Shown: positions 62,586-64,000 of the stretch, one piece after another
Position numbering within the stretch: position 1 is the first letter of the stretch
Layout: every line of letters begins with the position of its first letter
Assembly (NCBI GenBank): GCA_030549495.1
Contig: JAUIRK010000926.1
Location: 857,501-921,500, forward strand
DNA: 64,000 nucleotides
From: Nectonema munidae
Taxonomy: Eukaryota > Nematomorpha > Nectonematoida > Nectonematidae
Direction of reading: 5' to 3'
Notes under the pieces: model-generated
Seen by the model: only the letters and a program-made list of their open reading frames with translations
The model's database searches: none
Told to the model about the DNA's origin: nothing
Program-made: the position numbers and the translations under genes

Positions 62586-63292
62586 TTAACATCTATAAAT
62601 GATCCGCATCATTTAAAGATGATGGTGGAATTATATGAGCTAAACAACGTTTTAAAAGGGACTCCAATTTTTTTACTCTACGGAATAAAATGAATGCACA
62701 GATCCTTATGTATACTTTTTAGTTTTTATTTTTTATAGTGTTTCTTCAAAGCAGGCTTTCATAAAGCCTTTGGAATCGCACTCACTTCATTTGTTATATA
62801 AAATGTTGATTTTTCTTAACAATTTGTTTATCTCTTTTTGTGAATGAATTTAAAATAATATAAAATTTTTCTCTTTATTTTCCTGTAGTTTAATTTGATT
62901 TTTTTCAAATTTAGGATTTTAGTTTCAGATAAATCTTCATTTCTGTAGAGTTCACAGAATCATATAATTTTAAATTTGAAAATAATCTTAGATCCATCTT
63001 TGTTTCATTTATAATTGAGTGTTCTCCATTGTGTTTTCTTTTTTCCTTTGCTTTAATGTATTCCTTCCAACTACTTCTATATGCTTTTGCCTGATATTCA
63101 TACATTTGTAATATTAATTGGTATAATTTTCTTTGTATTTACATGTATTATATACAAATGTATATGTTTAATGCAAAATCAATATACATATTAATATTAA
63201 ACTTTTTTATGCGAAAAGTTTACATTAAATTATTCATATGTATTGTATTATTTTTTTGTCCTAAACTTACATTTTTTTTGTACAAAATATAT

Positions 63293-63410
63293 GTTATACT
63301 TGTAAAAAGCATTTTCAACCTTTATCAATGAAATCATGAAACTTTCAATTATTTCCACATTATAAATATTTGATTTTTATTTTTAATATGAACATTGCAC
63401 CCATCCAAAA
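63293..63410 (+). repeat. 118-bp dispersed repeat, copy 2
   Basis: Direct-orientation copy of 61663-61780, about 1.6 kb away, ending TGCACCCATCCAAAA. Confidence 0.85.
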
Positions 63411-64000
63411 AGTTGTTCTTTTTTTCGTTCATTAAATAAAGCTTATACTTACTTAAAAAACTGCATTTTATTTCGTCTTTATTATGACGATATTTTAAAT
63501 ATTATCTAATCACACTTATTCCCAATATTTTTTATAAAATTGTTCTTTTTTAGTTTCAATACAGTATCATGTTTATATTCTAAAAGTTTCCTTGGAGTGT
63601 AGTTGTTTGTCATTCGAGAAAATACACTTAATTTCCATCATTGAATTAAATTTGGTTGTACATTAAATCAATCAAACTTATCTGGAATAATTATTATCAA
63701 AGTTAGTTAACTTTTATAAGTTAATTTTATTTTCTAAATTTTATTTTTTTCACAAAAAGTATTTTAAATTTAACATACTAATTTAATTAAAATAATAAAA
63801 TAAAACATACTTTAATAATTGAAAATAATCTCAGTTTTAACCAGCACATTACTCATCTTTCTATAAAGCTCGCCAAAATGAATGGTATATTAGCTCATAC
63901 TAGAAAGCTCTTTCCAACTAAAGTTCTTTCCTCGTCATCTTTATTACAGCTTGGTTAACTTTGGGCACTGTAATTTACATCGCTTAATTGTTTTGTATAA

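Larger units (their letters stand above)
60848..64000. other. AT-rich stretch with small repeats, no gene recognised
   Basis: Contains the TTAA MITE at 62463-62585 and the paired direct repeat at 61663 and 63293 (separate entries). TTAACCCATTAATGGCAGG at 60907 looks like a lone TTAA-family left end. No open frame resembles a known protein. Confidence 0.5.

Overview
This is a very AT-rich (clearly below one third G+C), gene-poor eukaryotic window. I found no host protein-coding gene, rRNA or functional tRNA gene that I would defend. Almost all recognisable coding sequence belongs to decayed transposable elements whose best-known relatives are animal families: ZBED- and ZMYM1-like hAT, pogo/Tigger-Jerky, an animal CACTA/EnSpm with a SAM domain, piggyBac, and RTE- and CR1/Jockey-like LINEs. 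Together with huge trinucleotide tracts this points to an invertebrate animal. A copepod-like arthropod would fit, but the species cannot be fixed from the sequence alone.

Layout. 1-13 kb: an RTE-like LINE relic (about 1.3-2.3 kb), a minisatellite (4.8-5.3 kb), abutting TTAA-flanked MITEs (6.1-6.4 kb), two CR1/Jockey-like LINE fragments (6.5-7.5 kb + strand, 10.3-11.7 kb - strand) and a tRNA-like SINE (12.3 kb). 13.5-17.8 kb: a 4.2-kb CACTA element with CACTG termini, a C2H2 finger, a DDE-type core, a SAM domain and six 45-55 bp introns. 18.0-19.5 kb: a ZBED5/Buster-like hAT relic. 23.2-24.9 kb: a pogo/Tigger element with terminal inverted repeats (TIRs). 25.6-26.3 kb: a Jerky/Tigger 3' relic. 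26.9-31.4 kb: two fold-back elements, each with a target-site duplication (TSD).

34.1-40.4 kb: a ZMYM1-like hAT with a perfect 8-bp TSD, split by a 3.6-kb TTAA-flanked element that carries two minisatellite arrays. 41.7-45.1 kb: a hairpin-bearing repeat, a LINE 3' end, a 150-bp hAT MITE with perfect TSD and a MITE-in-MITE. 47.1-48.2 kb: a piggyBac transposase relic interrupted by a fold-back minisatellite. 48.8-51.1 kb: about 2.2 kb of (GAT)n. 55.4-56.5 kb: a hAT MITE with perfect TSD, then a (ATC)n tract complementary to the 49-kb one. 58.25-60.84 kb: a ZBED-type hAT with perfect TSD.

How the parts relate. Several small non-autonomous elements can be tied by their ends to larger elements in the same window: the GGCGTAGCCAG-type hAT MITE to the 34-40 kb hAT, the CACTG MITE to the 13.5-kb CACTA, and the many TTAA/CCC...GGG/TTAA elements to a piggyBac-type transposase, of which a relic is present at 47-48 kb. 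The region reads as a transposon graveyard with nested insertions that give a relative chronology. No retrovirus-like, LTR or Polinton-like element was recognised.
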